Both the position numbers and the translations under genes were made by a program. A stretch of DNA of 64,000 nucleotides, taken from the NCBI GenBank assembly GCA_937124965.1, contig CAKZLB010000036.1:1-64000 (forward strand). Reading direction: 5' to 3'. Every line of letters begins with the position of its first letter. Positions within the stretch are counted from its first letter, which is position 1. The DNA comes from an uncultured Bacteroidota bacterium (GTDB lineage Bacteria; Bacteroidota; Bacteroidia; NS11-12g; UBA9320). The notes under the pieces were generated by a model. The model had not been told where the DNA came from, did no database searches, and saw only the letters and a program-made list of their open reading frames with translations. Shown here piece by piece: positions 16,488-24,852 of this stretch.

Positions 16488-17495
16488 TTATCGAGCACTT
16501 AAACTGAGATTGTCTGAAATAAAAGCTTTACTTCTTTCTAACGACGCCTGAACCATTTTACTCTGTGCTAGAAAAAACTGATTTCGACGTTTTTCTGCCT
16601 GACCTGAAATTTGAACTGAGCGTGCTTTTAAATTCTTAATCCACATGGTAACTTCCTGATTAAAAATTTCATCACCTATTGATAGGTTGTTAAAATTGTT
16701 GAAATTTAAAAAGCAATTTGTAACCAATTCAGATTCTGCGTAAACACAGTTGTTCTCGAGCTGAATTTCGCAATCGTAAAGCGCAAAGTTTCCCTCCAGT
16801 TTGTTCCGTTCCGATTGTGCCTGATGGTTTACCGAAAGCAACAACGCTTCTAATTCCGAATAAAGGTCATTGATAATATCTTGAGAACTGATGAACCCAG
16901 ACTCCACCGCATATTCAATTTGAAAAAGCAGTTTTTGAATCGTCTCTTTAGTCCATATTTCAACTAAATCTACAGATTGATATTGTTTAACCAAGTCTTC
17001 AACAATGATCAAATATTCTTGCGGAATGAAATAATCTTCATCAAATTTTATAAACTGATGCGATGGATAGTTTAATATCACCTTCTTCCAGTAGTAAACT
17101 GCAAAATCTCTAAGTTTTTCAGTTTCGAGTAATCGAAAAATGGGAAAGGCCTCCGCGACATAACACAGATTGCCTTGTTGTTTTTGAAAGTACGATAATA
17201 GCTTTGTTACAGCACGAACGTTTTCGGAAAACTTAGTCTCAGCCTCATAAAGAGGCCTAAATCGGTACGTTCCAAACGTATTGTTTTCTGAACTCATCAA
17301 TAAATCAAGTGAGATTTTGTATTCCTTTCCAATAATAACAGCCTCATCGATTGTAAAGCTCGCTTCGCCCCGCAATCTGCGGTAAACACTATCTCTACTT
17401 AAATTCAAAAGATCTGACAAGTCTTTGGCTAATCCCGTGCTAGAATTATTCTGGTTTAATAAAAAGTCTTTAAGCTTAACTGAAAACTCTCTCAT
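16488..17495 (-). CDS. HTH regulator (BetR/XRE-like N-terminus)
   Basis: 335 residues. Residues 15-65 form a helix-turn-helix: SDLLNLSRDSVYRRLRGEAS, then FTIDEAVIIGKEYKISLDLL, as in Bacteroidota regulators with a BetR-like or XRE-like DNA-binding domain. The remainder (70-335) is helical with no recognised ligand domain. The divergent gap 17496-17714 separates it from the tandem beta-rich pair at 17715, which it could control; this is inference from position. The stop is 6 bases from the alpha/beta hydrolase stop. Confidence 0.72.
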   Translation of the reverse strand: MREFSVKLKDFLLNQNNSSTGLAKDLSDLLNLSRDSVYRRLRGEASFTIDEAVIIGKEYKISLDLLMSSENNTFGTYRFRPLYEAETKFSENVRAVTKLLSYFQKQQGNLCYVAEAFPIFRLLETEKLRDFAVYYWKKVILNYPSHQFIKFDEDYFIPQEYLIIVEDLVKQYQSVDLVEIWTKETIQKLLFQIEYAVESGFISSQDIINDLYSELEALLLSVNHQAQSERNKLEGNFALYDCEIQLENNCVYAESELVTNCFLNFNNFNNLSIGDEIFNQEVTMWIKNLKARSVQISGQAEKRRNQFFLAQSKMVQASLERSKAFISDNLSLSAR

Positions 17496-17714
17496 TTTTC
17501 GTATTTAAATTTAAGATTATACAATAATATCGTATGCAATCGAATTCATTTTACTAAAAATAATAATTCAAAAACAACATTAACTAAAAACCATACATAT
17601 TTTTAATTACGAACATCTAGTCAGATATGTCATAAAAAAAGTCTAACACGTACGCATTCTCGTTTCAAGACTTCTCAAATTCTATAGTTCTTTGAAGTAA
17701 CAAAAAGAAATACT

Positions 17715-18539
17715 ATGAAAAAGTTACTATCCTCGATATTCTTAATGGCTCTTTCAATTGCAGGTAATGGTCAGTCGTTAAGCACGTTTAACGCTCTGGA
17801 GTTAGGTCTATTAAAACCAAAAGAATCTATCCAACTTGGACTAGGAACTATGAATGGGCGAATGCAATTTGGTGTCGGACTTCAAGTAAGTGATAAAAAC
17901 AGTGTTCACTACTCGCTCACACATAGAAATTCACTACAGGGATACGATTTTTTTATTGTCTCTGGGAATTCAAAGGTAAACTCTACTACACACCAACTTT
18001 CTTTCGCTCACACGGATATTAAAAACGACGGAAAAAATGGATTAGAATGGCAAGCAGCCGTTAGTCACGCTGCGTTTAACTATGAGGAAAGAATCACGTC
18101 AATTTTAGGAATAGCGTCTGAAGAACCGTTGGGCGTAATCACTGAAACAGTCGAATACGAACAGATAACTTTTTCAGCAGCTGTACTATGGCACAGATAT
18201 AAAAACAAGCGAGATGCGTACGTTGGCTTACGAACCAATCACTCATATTATCCAACGATGAAAATAAATATATTTTCTGATGAGATTAGATATAAATCAT
18301 CGGGATACAAGCTCCCAACTATCGGATCTGTAGCAGGAATTAACTGGCAGAAAGGTCTTTTTAAAGTTGGATGTCAAGTAGGTGTTCAGTTTGGAGAATC
18401 ACTTCAACTCGATGTAGATGAATCTTACGAATTCCATGGAGAAATAGTATCAGAAACATCGCATGTATATTACACGTCAAGTCACGCCTACGTTGCATTG
18501 CAATTGGGATATTTATTAAATTCAAGATTAAACAAATAA
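17715..18539 (+). CDS. Exported beta-rich protein, first of a tandem pair
   Basis: 274 residues with a signal peptide (MKKLLSSIFLMALSIAGNGQ). The rest alternates hydrophobic and polar residues with aromatic ends, as in small outer-membrane barrels (LGLGTMNGRMQFGVGLQV, AYVGLRTNHSYYPTMKI, HAYVALQLGYLL). The next gene, 10 bases on, has the same size and a similar order of strands (FYLGIRSIHSRYDHLDI matches AYVGLRTNHSYYPTMKI), so they look like diverged paralogues in one operon. A barrel is inference; function unknown. The divergent HTH gene may regulate it. Confidence 0.7.
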   Translation: MKKLLSSIFLMALSIAGNGQSLSTFNALELGLLKPKESIQLGLGTMNGRMQFGVGLQVSDKNSVHYSLTHRNSLQGYDFFIVSGNSKVNSTTHQLSFAHTDIKNDGKNGLEWQAAVSHAAFNYEERITSILGIASEEPLGVITETVEYEQITFSAAVLWHRYKNKRDAYVGLRTNHSYYPTMKINIFSDEIRYKSSGYKLPTIGSVAGINWQKGLFKVGCQVGVQFGESLQLDVDESYEFHGEIVSETSHVYYTSSHAYVALQLGYLLNSRLNK

Positions 18540-18549
18540 ACAACCTGTT

Positions 18550-19365
18550 ATGAAAAAGTTGACGATTCTATTAGTATGTGTTTTGTTTTGCTTTACTACA
18601 ACGAACGCTCAGAACATTCATTATTACAACCCTGCTCATACTCTTAGTATGTTTGACGTTAGTAAGCATGAAGTTAGTCTTGGTTACAACGCTGGTTTTG
18701 GTTTGTTGCAAACGGTTCATTCACTTCGTGAAAAGTTTTATGTAAGCTCTTCACTTGGTATTAGAAATAGAACTGCTGAATCAAATTGGAACCCAACAAA
18801 CGAAGTATCAAAAAACACTCTTGTTGGTCAACTAATGTTTCATGGTTTACAGAGGTTTAACGAAGGTAAGACTGGTATCGAAGGACAAATAGGATTTGGC
18901 GCGACTGAGTCATCGTATAGCGATCAACCCGTAAATGGAGAAATACTTGAAGGCTCTTATGCTGAAAATATAGAGTTCTCTGAAAAAAATGCTCAATTTG
19001 CTCTAATACTCCATTTTTATAAAGAAACGAGCAATTTCTATCTAGGCATTCGATCTATTCATTCAAGGTACGACCACCTTGATATACGGAACAGCGTCTT
19101 TAAAGAAATAATCACAGAAACCAATGTAAAGGCTGTAAACAATGGTTTTTTTATTGGTTACAATAAACAGATAAATGAGAGATTCTCAGTGGGAACACAG
19201 GTAGGATTTACTGTTTCAGAATCTCGAGAACTTCATCAAAAAACAGAGATATATTCGGTTCTTTTTGGGACCATGGAATTTACCGACCATGCGATTTACT
19301 CAGGTTTGACTGGGACTGCAATGCTTAAACTTAATTATACAATCAGTCCCAAGTCAGCTGAATGA
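18550..19365 (+). CDS. Exported beta-rich protein, second of a tandem pair
   Basis: 271 residues. Signal peptide MKKLTILLVCVLFCFTTTNAQ. Like its neighbour at 17715 it has the pattern of a small outer-membrane barrel with a closing strand ending TAMLKLNYTI. Shared features are the position and spacing of the strand FYLGIRSIHSRYD and of the loop before GFFIGY. The stop lies 2 bases from the convergent HMA gene, so the transcripts overlap at their ends. Confidence 0.7.
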   Translation: MKKLTILLVCVLFCFTTTNAQNIHYYNPAHTLSMFDVSKHEVSLGYNAGFGLLQTVHSLREKFYVSSSLGIRNRTAESNWNPTNEVSKNTLVGQLMFHGLQRFNEGKTGIEGQIGFGATESSYSDQPVNGEILEGSYAENIEFSEKNAQFALILHFYKETSNFYLGIRSIHSRYDHLDIRNSVFKEIITETNVKAVNNGFFIGYNKQINERFSVGTQVGFTVSESRELHQKTEIYSVLFGTMEFTDHAIYSGLTGTAMLKLNYTISPKSAE

Positions 19366-19367
19366 TT

Positions 19368-19733
19368 TTACTGCTTCTTTTTGCAGCAGCCTTTTTTCTC
19401 ACAACCAGCTTTCACTGGCTCTTTTGGCTGGCAACATCCTGGCAACTTACTCTGAGAATCAGTGTTTGCAGCTAGTTTATCAGTTGAGTACCCTAACTCA
19501 CTAATCATTTTGTGAATTTCATCTTCTGAGTATTTCTTGTCGTTATAGCGAATGGTTAACATTTTCGTTTCGACGTCCCAAGTAGCGAAGCTTATACCTT
19601 GAACATCTAAAGCTTTTTCAATTCGTTCTTTACAGTCGCCACATTGTCCCTCGACTTTGATTTCTGTGACTACGCTCTTTGCCATTACTAACTGACTAAA
19701 TGCGATTAATGCTATTGTTATTATTTGTTTCAT
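19368..19733 (-). CDS. Secreted HMA-domain protein with Cys-rich tail
   Basis: 121 residues. Signal peptide MKQIITIALIAFSQLVMA. Residues 22-88 are a heavy-metal-associated (MerP/CopZ-like) fold with the metal-binding GQCGDC (C31 and C34) in the first loop and YNDKKYSEDEIHKMISELGY. Residues 98-121 form a cysteine-rich, lysine-rich tail (GCCQ, KAGCEKKGCCKKKQ). It probably binds a soft metal such as Cu(I) in the periplasm or at the surface. It follows the TonB receptor with 74 bases between; a small inverted repeat (19782-19795) lies in that gap. Confidence 0.88.
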   Translation of the reverse strand: MKQIITIALIAFSQLVMAKSVVTEIKVEGQCGDCKERIEKALDVQGISFATWDVETKMLTIRYNDKKYSEDEIHKMISELGYSTDKLAANTDSQSKLPGCCQPKEPVKAGCEKKGCCKKKQ

Positions 19734-19807
19734 AATATTCTTTTTATACTTTTATTAATGTATTTGCTTATAATATATATGACGCTTACTAGCGTGATTT
19801 TGTTGCA

Positions 19808-22045
19808 TTAGTGATCATCTTTAATTTGTAATCTATACCTTAAACCACCATAAATCATTCTACCAAAAACAGGTCCCCAAATGTTCGATGCATCAAAGGC
19901 ATTACCAAACGGATTTACTGCTCCGTCAATTGGATTGTCTTGTCTATAGTTCAGAATATTCTCTAAACCAACGTAATACTCAAATGGTTTCTTCTTTGCT
20001 TTTTTGCTAACCTGCGCCGACCATAACATAAACACTGGACTATACTGTTTGTTTAAATCTTCTTGATTAAATGTCAAACCAGGAATACGCTGTTGGCCAT
20101 ACATTTGAACTGTAGTAGAAAATTGCCATTTCGACCGAGTGGATTGCGTAAAATTTAAGAACCCTCTATGCTTTGCGATCAAAGGCTTTTGAACACGTTG
20201 ACCTTCATATAACGTTGTTACGTCAAACATTCTATACGCTAGCCTAATTTCTGTTCGTCTAGCCGGTTGCAAGTCTAGCTGAGTTTGAAAACTGTTGGCA
20301 ATCGTTCCATTTTGTAATGCTTCAAAAACCAACCGATCTGAATACTCTCTGTTTGTCATTAACTCATTTTGGAATGTCGTTCTAAAAAAGTCAACCTGTA
20401 GTTCAGAAGGCATGTAGCTTATCTTGAACTTGTGATCAACGCTAACACCCATGTTTATTGACGATTCTTGAATAATTCCAAGGGTTTCTCCAGGTAATGA
20501 ATTGACTACCATTTGTTTAGAAGAAATCAAAACGTTTTGATTTTGTGCAAAAAAGTTTGGCGTTCTTCGACCATTACCAGCCGACAACCTTAGTGTAGTC
20601 TTATCGTTTTTCAACGCTCGTTTAGCATGAATTCGAAATGTTGGAAACAACCCAAAAAGTGTGCTGTAATCAACTCTAGCTCCAGAGACTATAATTGTTG
20701 CTGAATCAGGTTTTAACGTGTATTCGAGGTATGCTCCGGGAATGATCTCCTCTCTATCAACAATTATCCCATCAAAAGATTCTTCTACAAAATCAGCAAG
20801 GAAAGAGATTCCTGTTTTGTAACCATGATTCGTATTACCAAAAATCGACTGGTACATCAAGTTTACATATGCCGTTTGCCCCTTTGTGCTTAGCACTCGT
20901 TGATTTGTGTCGTTACCATATACGGTTTGGCTATTAATGGTATTGAAAGCGTATTGCGACCCAAAACTTTTATACGGTTTGTCTTTGTACGCCTTACCTA
21001 ATTTTGCCCATACATCGAGTTGTTCGTTTTGTATGTTGACCTCATAAGGGTTGGTACCAGCAAACTGGCCTGCTCGTTTATCATCGTTATTATAGGATAT
21101 ATTAAACTGTCCTTCTACCCCATTATCACGATGAAATTGCCATCGATTCATAAGTTGCACTTGCTGGCTAATTGGGTTGTCTAAAAAACCATCATTGTTC
21201 CTATCCATTTCTACTGGTCGAATGCCAAAGCGACCGAAGAACGATGTTGCGAGATATTTACTCAAATCCTTCCGAATCATAAAATCGGTTTCAGCTCTGC
21301 CAGATTCTGAAACGAATTGATCTAATAATAATTGGTCTCTTCCGAAAGGCTTTTTCATCTCAATGTTGATTTGTCCAGACATACTTTCAAAACCGTTTAC
21401 AACACTTCCCGCACCTTTTGTAATTTGAATTCCTTCAACCCATGCTGCTGGAATAAAACTCAACCCATAAAAAGAGTTTAATCCGCGAACTGAAGGCATA
21501 AATTCTCGAGTAATGTTGGTATAGACTCCATCTAAACCCAACATCCTGATTTGCTTTGTTCCGGTTACTGCATCTGTAAACGATACATCAATCGCTGGAG
21601 CATTTTCGAAACTTTCAGATAGATTACAACAGGCTGCCTTTTGAAATTCTTGTTCTCGTAAGTGCAGCGTTGTTTTCGGATCTAATGATCGAAGCCCATA
21701 CGAACGACGCTTTTTATTCAACTCAACAACACCTAAGTCTCCTGAATTAGGAATTAAAACAGCAATTACTGCTTTTTTATCAGCAACATTCACTGTGTCT
21801 GTTTTGAATGAAACATAGGATACTTCTAGTTGAGTTGTAGCCGCGTTTATTTCAAAAGAAAAGAATCCATTAGCATCTGTTAGAACACCGTTTGGGAATC
21901 CCATTTCTTTAACCGCTGCGGCTTCCAGCGGGACTTTTTTGTTTTTGACTAATCCATATACATAACCACTTATTTCTTTAGCATTTGCCATAGAAAAGCT
22001 TGCAGTTACGCATACAATTAGAAATACTATTTTTGATAATTTCAC
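19808..22045 (-). CDS. TonB-dependent receptor with carboxypeptidase-like N-domain
   Basis: 745 residues. Signal peptide 1-22; residues 25-100 are a carboxypeptidase-D-type regulatory beta-sandwich (ISGYVYGLVKNKKVPLEAAAV... NGFFSFE). The plug starts near 125 and contains the unusual C139-C140 pair in QKAACCNLSESFENAPAIDVSFTD, then IRMLGLDGVYTNITREFMPSVRGL and GAGSVVNGFESMSGQINIE. The rest is a 22-strand-type barrel ending YGGLRYRLQIK. Such receptors import metals or other substrates driven by TonB. The neighbouring metal-binding genes suggest a metal substrate such as copper; this is inference. Confidence 0.9.
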   Translation of the reverse strand: MKLSKIVFLIVCVTASFSMANAKEISGYVYGLVKNKKVPLEAAAVKEMGFPNGVLTDANGFFSFEINAATTQLEVSYVSFKTDTVNVADKKAVIAVLIPNSGDLGVVELNKKRRSYGLRSLDPKTTLHLREQEFQKAACCNLSESFENAPAIDVSFTDAVTGTKQIRMLGLDGVYTNITREFMPSVRGLNSFYGLSFIPAAWVEGIQITKGAGSVVNGFESMSGQINIEMKKPFGRDQLLLDQFVSESGRAETDFMIRKDLSKYLATSFFGRFGIRPVEMDRNNDGFLDNPISQQVQLMNRWQFHRDNGVEGQFNISYNNDDKRAGQFAGTNPYEVNIQNEQLDVWAKLGKAYKDKPYKSFGSQYAFNTINSQTVYGNDTNQRVLSTKGQTAYVNLMYQSIFGNTNHGYKTGISFLADFVEESFDGIIVDREEIIPGAYLEYTLKPDSATIIVSGARVDYSTLFGLFPTFRIHAKRALKNDKTTLRLSAGNGRRTPNFFAQNQNVLISSKQMVVNSLPGETLGIIQESSINMGVSVDHKFKISYMPSELQVDFFRTTFQNELMTNREYSDRLVFEALQNGTIANSFQTQLDLQPARRTEIRLAYRMFDVTTLYEGQRVQKPLIAKHRGFLNFTQSTRSKWQFSTTVQMYGQQRIPGLTFNQEDLNKQYSPVFMLWSAQVSKKAKKKPFEYYVGLENILNYRQDNPIDGAVNPFGNAFDASNIWGPVFGRMIYGGLRYRLQIKDDH

Positions 22046-22081
22046 TGATTTTTTTGTTAAAACTTAAAAACTATTAAACTA

Positions 22082-22096
22082 CACGACATTGTCGTG
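22082..22096. promoter_or_regulatory. 15-bp perfect palindrome upstream of the TonB receptor
   Basis: CACGACA-T-TGTCGTG lies 36 bases before the receptor start and 25 bases after the upstream gene's stop on the minus strand. It fits an operator for a dimeric repressor or a small hairpin. No run of U follows it on the minus strand, so a terminator is less likely. Confidence 0.45.
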
Positions 22097-22121
22097 GTGC
22101 ACTTGTTAATAGGTTATAAGG

Positions 22122-22505
22122 CTAACAAAGAGTAACCTGAGTCAAACTCCTAATGGGACTTCGAAACAGACCTGAGAATTCATTGGAAACCGAAAATCCT
22201 AATTTGTCAACCTTTACCATTGGTTCAAAGACTCTATAAGTCGAGTTCTCAAATACAGGTAGTTTGACATTAAGGTTGGTTGTTAAGATGTAATCAAATT
22301 GTTGTGGTTCTATTTCGATTTGTTCAGAGTCACAACAATCAGACGCAGGTAATGAGCAACAATCGTCGATATGGCAAGAAGCTACTTCATCTTCTCCAAA
22401 GTGTATCGACTCAAGTTGGTTCTCACAAAAATCTAAGCACAACTCAAACCCAGTGTAATTGAACACCATGGTTAAGAGAGTTATGATTGCAATTATGCGT
22501 TTCAT
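22122..22505 (-). CDS. HYC_CC_PP-type exported cysteine-rich protein
   Basis: 127 residues from ATG 22505. An upstream in-frame ATG at 22550 lies inside a terminator hairpin and is not used. A hydrophobic N-terminus (MKRIIAIITLLTMVFNYTGF) acts as a signal peptide or anchor. Then come CLDFC, CHIDDCC and DCC cysteine clusters in residues 22-60. These resemble the small HYC_CC_PP proteins found beside metal-linked TonB receptors in Bacteroidota. It precedes the TonB receptor by 76 bases on the same strand, with the palindrome between. A role in metal handling is likely but unproven. Confidence 0.72.
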   Translation of the reverse strand: MKRIIAIITLLTMVFNYTGFELCLDFCENQLESIHFGEDEVASCHIDDCCSLPASDCCDSEQIEIEPQQFDYILTTNLNVKLPVFENSTYRVFEPMVKVDKLGFSVSNEFSGLFRSPIRSLTQVTLC

Positions 22506-22520
22506 TCTGTCTACAAAAAT

Positions 22521-22562
22521 AACGGGATTAAATTGAATTTCGTATTTCAATCTAATCCCGTT
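22521..22562 (-). terminator. Rho-independent terminator after the barrel gene
   Basis: AACGGGATTA (22521-22530) pairs with TAATCCCGTT (22553-22562), and six more pairs follow after one mismatch around an 8-base loop. Read on the minus strand, the stem is followed by ATTTTTGT, a U-rich tail. It separates the barrel gene from the metal-related set. Confidence 0.85.
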
Positions 22563-22591
22563 ACTAATTATGACTTAAAAAGTCCTATGGT

Positions 22592-24187
22592 TTACCAACG
22601 AACTGGTGGTTTTTTGGTACCTGGAAATGGACTTTTTCCAGTTCCTGAACCCGATCCTGGATTAAATATGCCGCCATTATTCGGTGAGTTGTCGCGTGGC
22701 CAGCTTGGCTCGTTAGACGATGAATTATTTCGCTGAGTTCTTTTCGTTTTCTTTGGCTTGTCGCATGGACAAGGCACAAATACTTTCGTTGAATCTGAAG
22801 GATCAACATATAACGTTTGCTCTTGTTCTTCCCAATGTCCAGGTTGATCAACTACTTTTTTACGCGTTCCTTCACTTACATCGAACACCACTCCAAATCT
22901 AAATTGATCAGCGCTCAAGTTCATTTTTCTTAAACCTAAATCATAGGATAATCCATTATAGACAGATGTTGAATAGTCAACCGTATTAATTTTATTGGTT
23001 TGAAAAAGTTCATATCGTGCGTCCAAATAAACTCTCGGCGATAATTTAAATTTCACTCCCAATCCAAACTTAGTTGCGAGAGCAGCTCTTGTGTGTACGC
23101 CATTATCTTGAGAACTTTCATATTCGGTGGATGATAGCAATGCACGTGTAGTTTGACCAGTAGTTAAAATTCGCGTTCCAAAGCCAGCAGAGAAATATGG
23201 TACAATTGGGAATTGAGTGTATTCGAAGTGACCTGTTACAAAAATATCATTCGTATGACTGCGTAAAAACGTTAAACCACGATCTTCATTAACTGAGTTC
23301 AGCAGTACTTCGTCGTTAGCTGATCTTCCTAAAAATTGCATACCCCAATCTAAGCCTCCATAAATCGCTACGTTTTCACCAGGTAATATATTTCCTGACA
23401 TCATTTGGATGTTAAAACCAGCATTCTCACGGTTTCTACCAATGCTGTCCCAATCATCCGTATCCGTAAACTGTTGATGCGTAAAGTACAATCCAAACCA
23501 TCCTTGCTCAATATCTCTTGATGGCTTTTCGTAGATATATCTATAGGTTGTGTCTACCCAATAACGCGAAACCACTTTTTTCAAAAACTTCGCTGTATCA
23601 ACAACAGAAACGAGCTTTTCCACAGTTTCTTGTACATCTTTAGTGTTTTCCAAAACCTCCTTTTTATCTGTAGTTTGTTGATTAGCTGGAGGTTCAACCG
23701 GAGTTGACGTAGTTTCAGAGATTTGCTGATTAGTTGATGTAGTTTCCAACGCTGGCTGGTTTGTTCGGCTTTTTGATTCTGATTCTTCCTTTCTGTCAGT
23801 TGCTTCCTCAGACCGTGTCAAAGCATTTTCAGTTGCTTCAGAGAACTTTGCAGCAAGAGGATTATCATTCGTTACTACCTTCTTACTGGAGGTTGATAAT
23901 TCAGTGTGAACTGGTTGATTTAAAGGTACTGTAGTTTTATGGCTAATTGGGTTACTTGCCCAAAATATTGCGGATGTTAATGTTGCGAGTAAAATCATAA
24001 TGAATAGGTTTTTTATATTGGTGAATGGATGTTTATTAATTGGTGAAACAGGTGGGATTACAATACCTGTGTCCTCTTCTAACAGATTGAGCATGTTGTC
24101 CCAATCAGATGTATTGAAGTCTGTTTCAAAATGTTCAAACGTATTCTTATACGTCTGATCGATGGATGTTTTGCTTGATTTATTCAT
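22592..24187 (-). CDS. Membrane-anchored beta-barrel protein coupled to an ECF sigma factor
   Basis: 531 residues. Residues 1-60 are polar with a DWDNMLNLLE segment of the kind seen in Bacteroidota anti-sigma-like proteins. A single membrane span follows at about 62-80 (LFIMILLATLTSAIFWAS). Residues 85-200 are Ser/Thr/Gln/Glu-rich. Residues about 225-450 alternate strands like an outer-membrane barrel (VAIYGGLDWGMQFLGRS, YFSAGFGTRILTTGQ, VYLDARYELFQT). A PCPCDKPKK motif and a Pro/Gly/Asn tail close it. The start overlaps the end of the sigma gene by 8 bases, which couples translation. A transmembrane sigma-regulator role is inference. Confidence 0.72.
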   Translation of the reverse strand: MNKSSKTSIDQTYKNTFEHFETDFNTSDWDNMLNLLEEDTGIVIPPVSPINKHPFTNIKNLFIMILLATLTSAIFWASNPISHKTTVPLNQPVHTELSTSSKKVVTNDNPLAAKFSEATENALTRSEEATDRKEESESKSRTNQPALETTSTNQQISETTSTPVEPPANQQTTDKKEVLENTKDVQETVEKLVSVVDTAKFLKKVVSRYWVDTTYRYIYEKPSRDIEQGWFGLYFTHQQFTDTDDWDSIGRNRENAGFNIQMMSGNILPGENVAIYGGLDWGMQFLGRSANDEVLLNSVNEDRGLTFLRSHTNDIFVTGHFEYTQFPIVPYFSAGFGTRILTTGQTTRALLSSTEYESSQDNGVHTRAALATKFGLGVKFKLSPRVYLDARYELFQTNKINTVDYSTSVYNGLSYDLGLRKMNLSADQFRFGVVFDVSEGTRKKVVDQPGHWEEQEQTLYVDPSDSTKVFVPCPCDKPKKTKRTQRNNSSSNEPSWPRDNSPNNGGIFNPGSGSGTGKSPFPGTKKPPVRW

Positions 24188-24767
24188 AAGTCGTGATCCA
24201 ATCTTTTAATTTTGTTCGAGCATTATTAACGTGCCACTTGCTCGTTCCAGTGGACATGTCAAGAGTTTCTGCAATTTCTTGGTGACTATACCCTTCAATT
24301 GCAAAAAGGTTGAACACTACTTTTGTTGTTAGAGGAAGCTGATGCATCAACTGTAATAAATCTTTAGCATATAGCTTATGAATTACACTTTCTGAAACTT
24401 CGAGATCCTCTACTAAATCGCTACTTGGCATTTGCTTATCCTTACGTATCTGTGTACGAACTTGGTCGATGGCTGTATTTTGAACAATACGGTATGCCCA
24501 TCCTTTAAAGTCGTTGGCAGAATTATATAACTGTAAGTTTTTAAATATTTTTAAGAACCCTTGGTTCAAAGCAGCCAATGCATCGTCGCGATTGGAGAAA
24601 TATCGCAGGCAAACTCCTAACATTTTACCGTGAAACTGTTTGTACAATTCAGCTTGCGCACTACGGTCGTTCTGCATACATCGCTGAATCAATTGGGTCA
24701 ACGCGTCCGTCGTATCCGATTGTTTCTTCTTTGTAATTGAAACTTCTATGGTGGGGTTAATTGTCAT
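24180..24767 (-). CDS. ECF-type RNA polymerase sigma factor
   Basis: 195 residues. Region 2 spans about 25-95 (AQAELYKQFHGKMLGVCLRYF, FKGWAYRIVQNTAIDQVR) and region 4 about 130-190 (LMHQLPLTTKVVFNLFAIEGYSHQEIAETLDMSTGTSKWHVNNARTKL). It would direct RNA polymerase to a small regulon in response to a signal. The 8-base overlap with the following membrane gene is the usual layout of a sigma factor and its membrane regulator. The likely start is ATG 24767. Confidence 0.93.
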   Translation of the reverse strand: MTINPTIEVSITKKKQSDTTDALTQLIQRCMQNDRSAQAELYKQFHGKMLGVCLRYFSNRDDALAALNQGFLKIFKNLQLYNSANDFKGWAYRIVQNTAIDQVRTQIRKDKQMPSSDLVEDLEVSESVIHKLYAKDLLQLMHQLPLTTKVVFNLFAIEGYSHQEIAETLDMSTGTSKWHVNNARTKLKDWITTYE

Positions 24768-24852
24768 TAATTGCCTTTGCTTTCATAGTACACTACGACA
24801 AGCTTTAGACCAAAGGTTGGGTCAGTTTGTGATTTTTTTTAAAAAAATAAAA

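Noticed and set aside
19782-19795. ACGCT-TACT-AGCGT hairpin after the TonB gene as a terminator
   Set aside because: It has a five-pair stem and no U run on the minus strand; it may be an operator of the HMA gene or chance.
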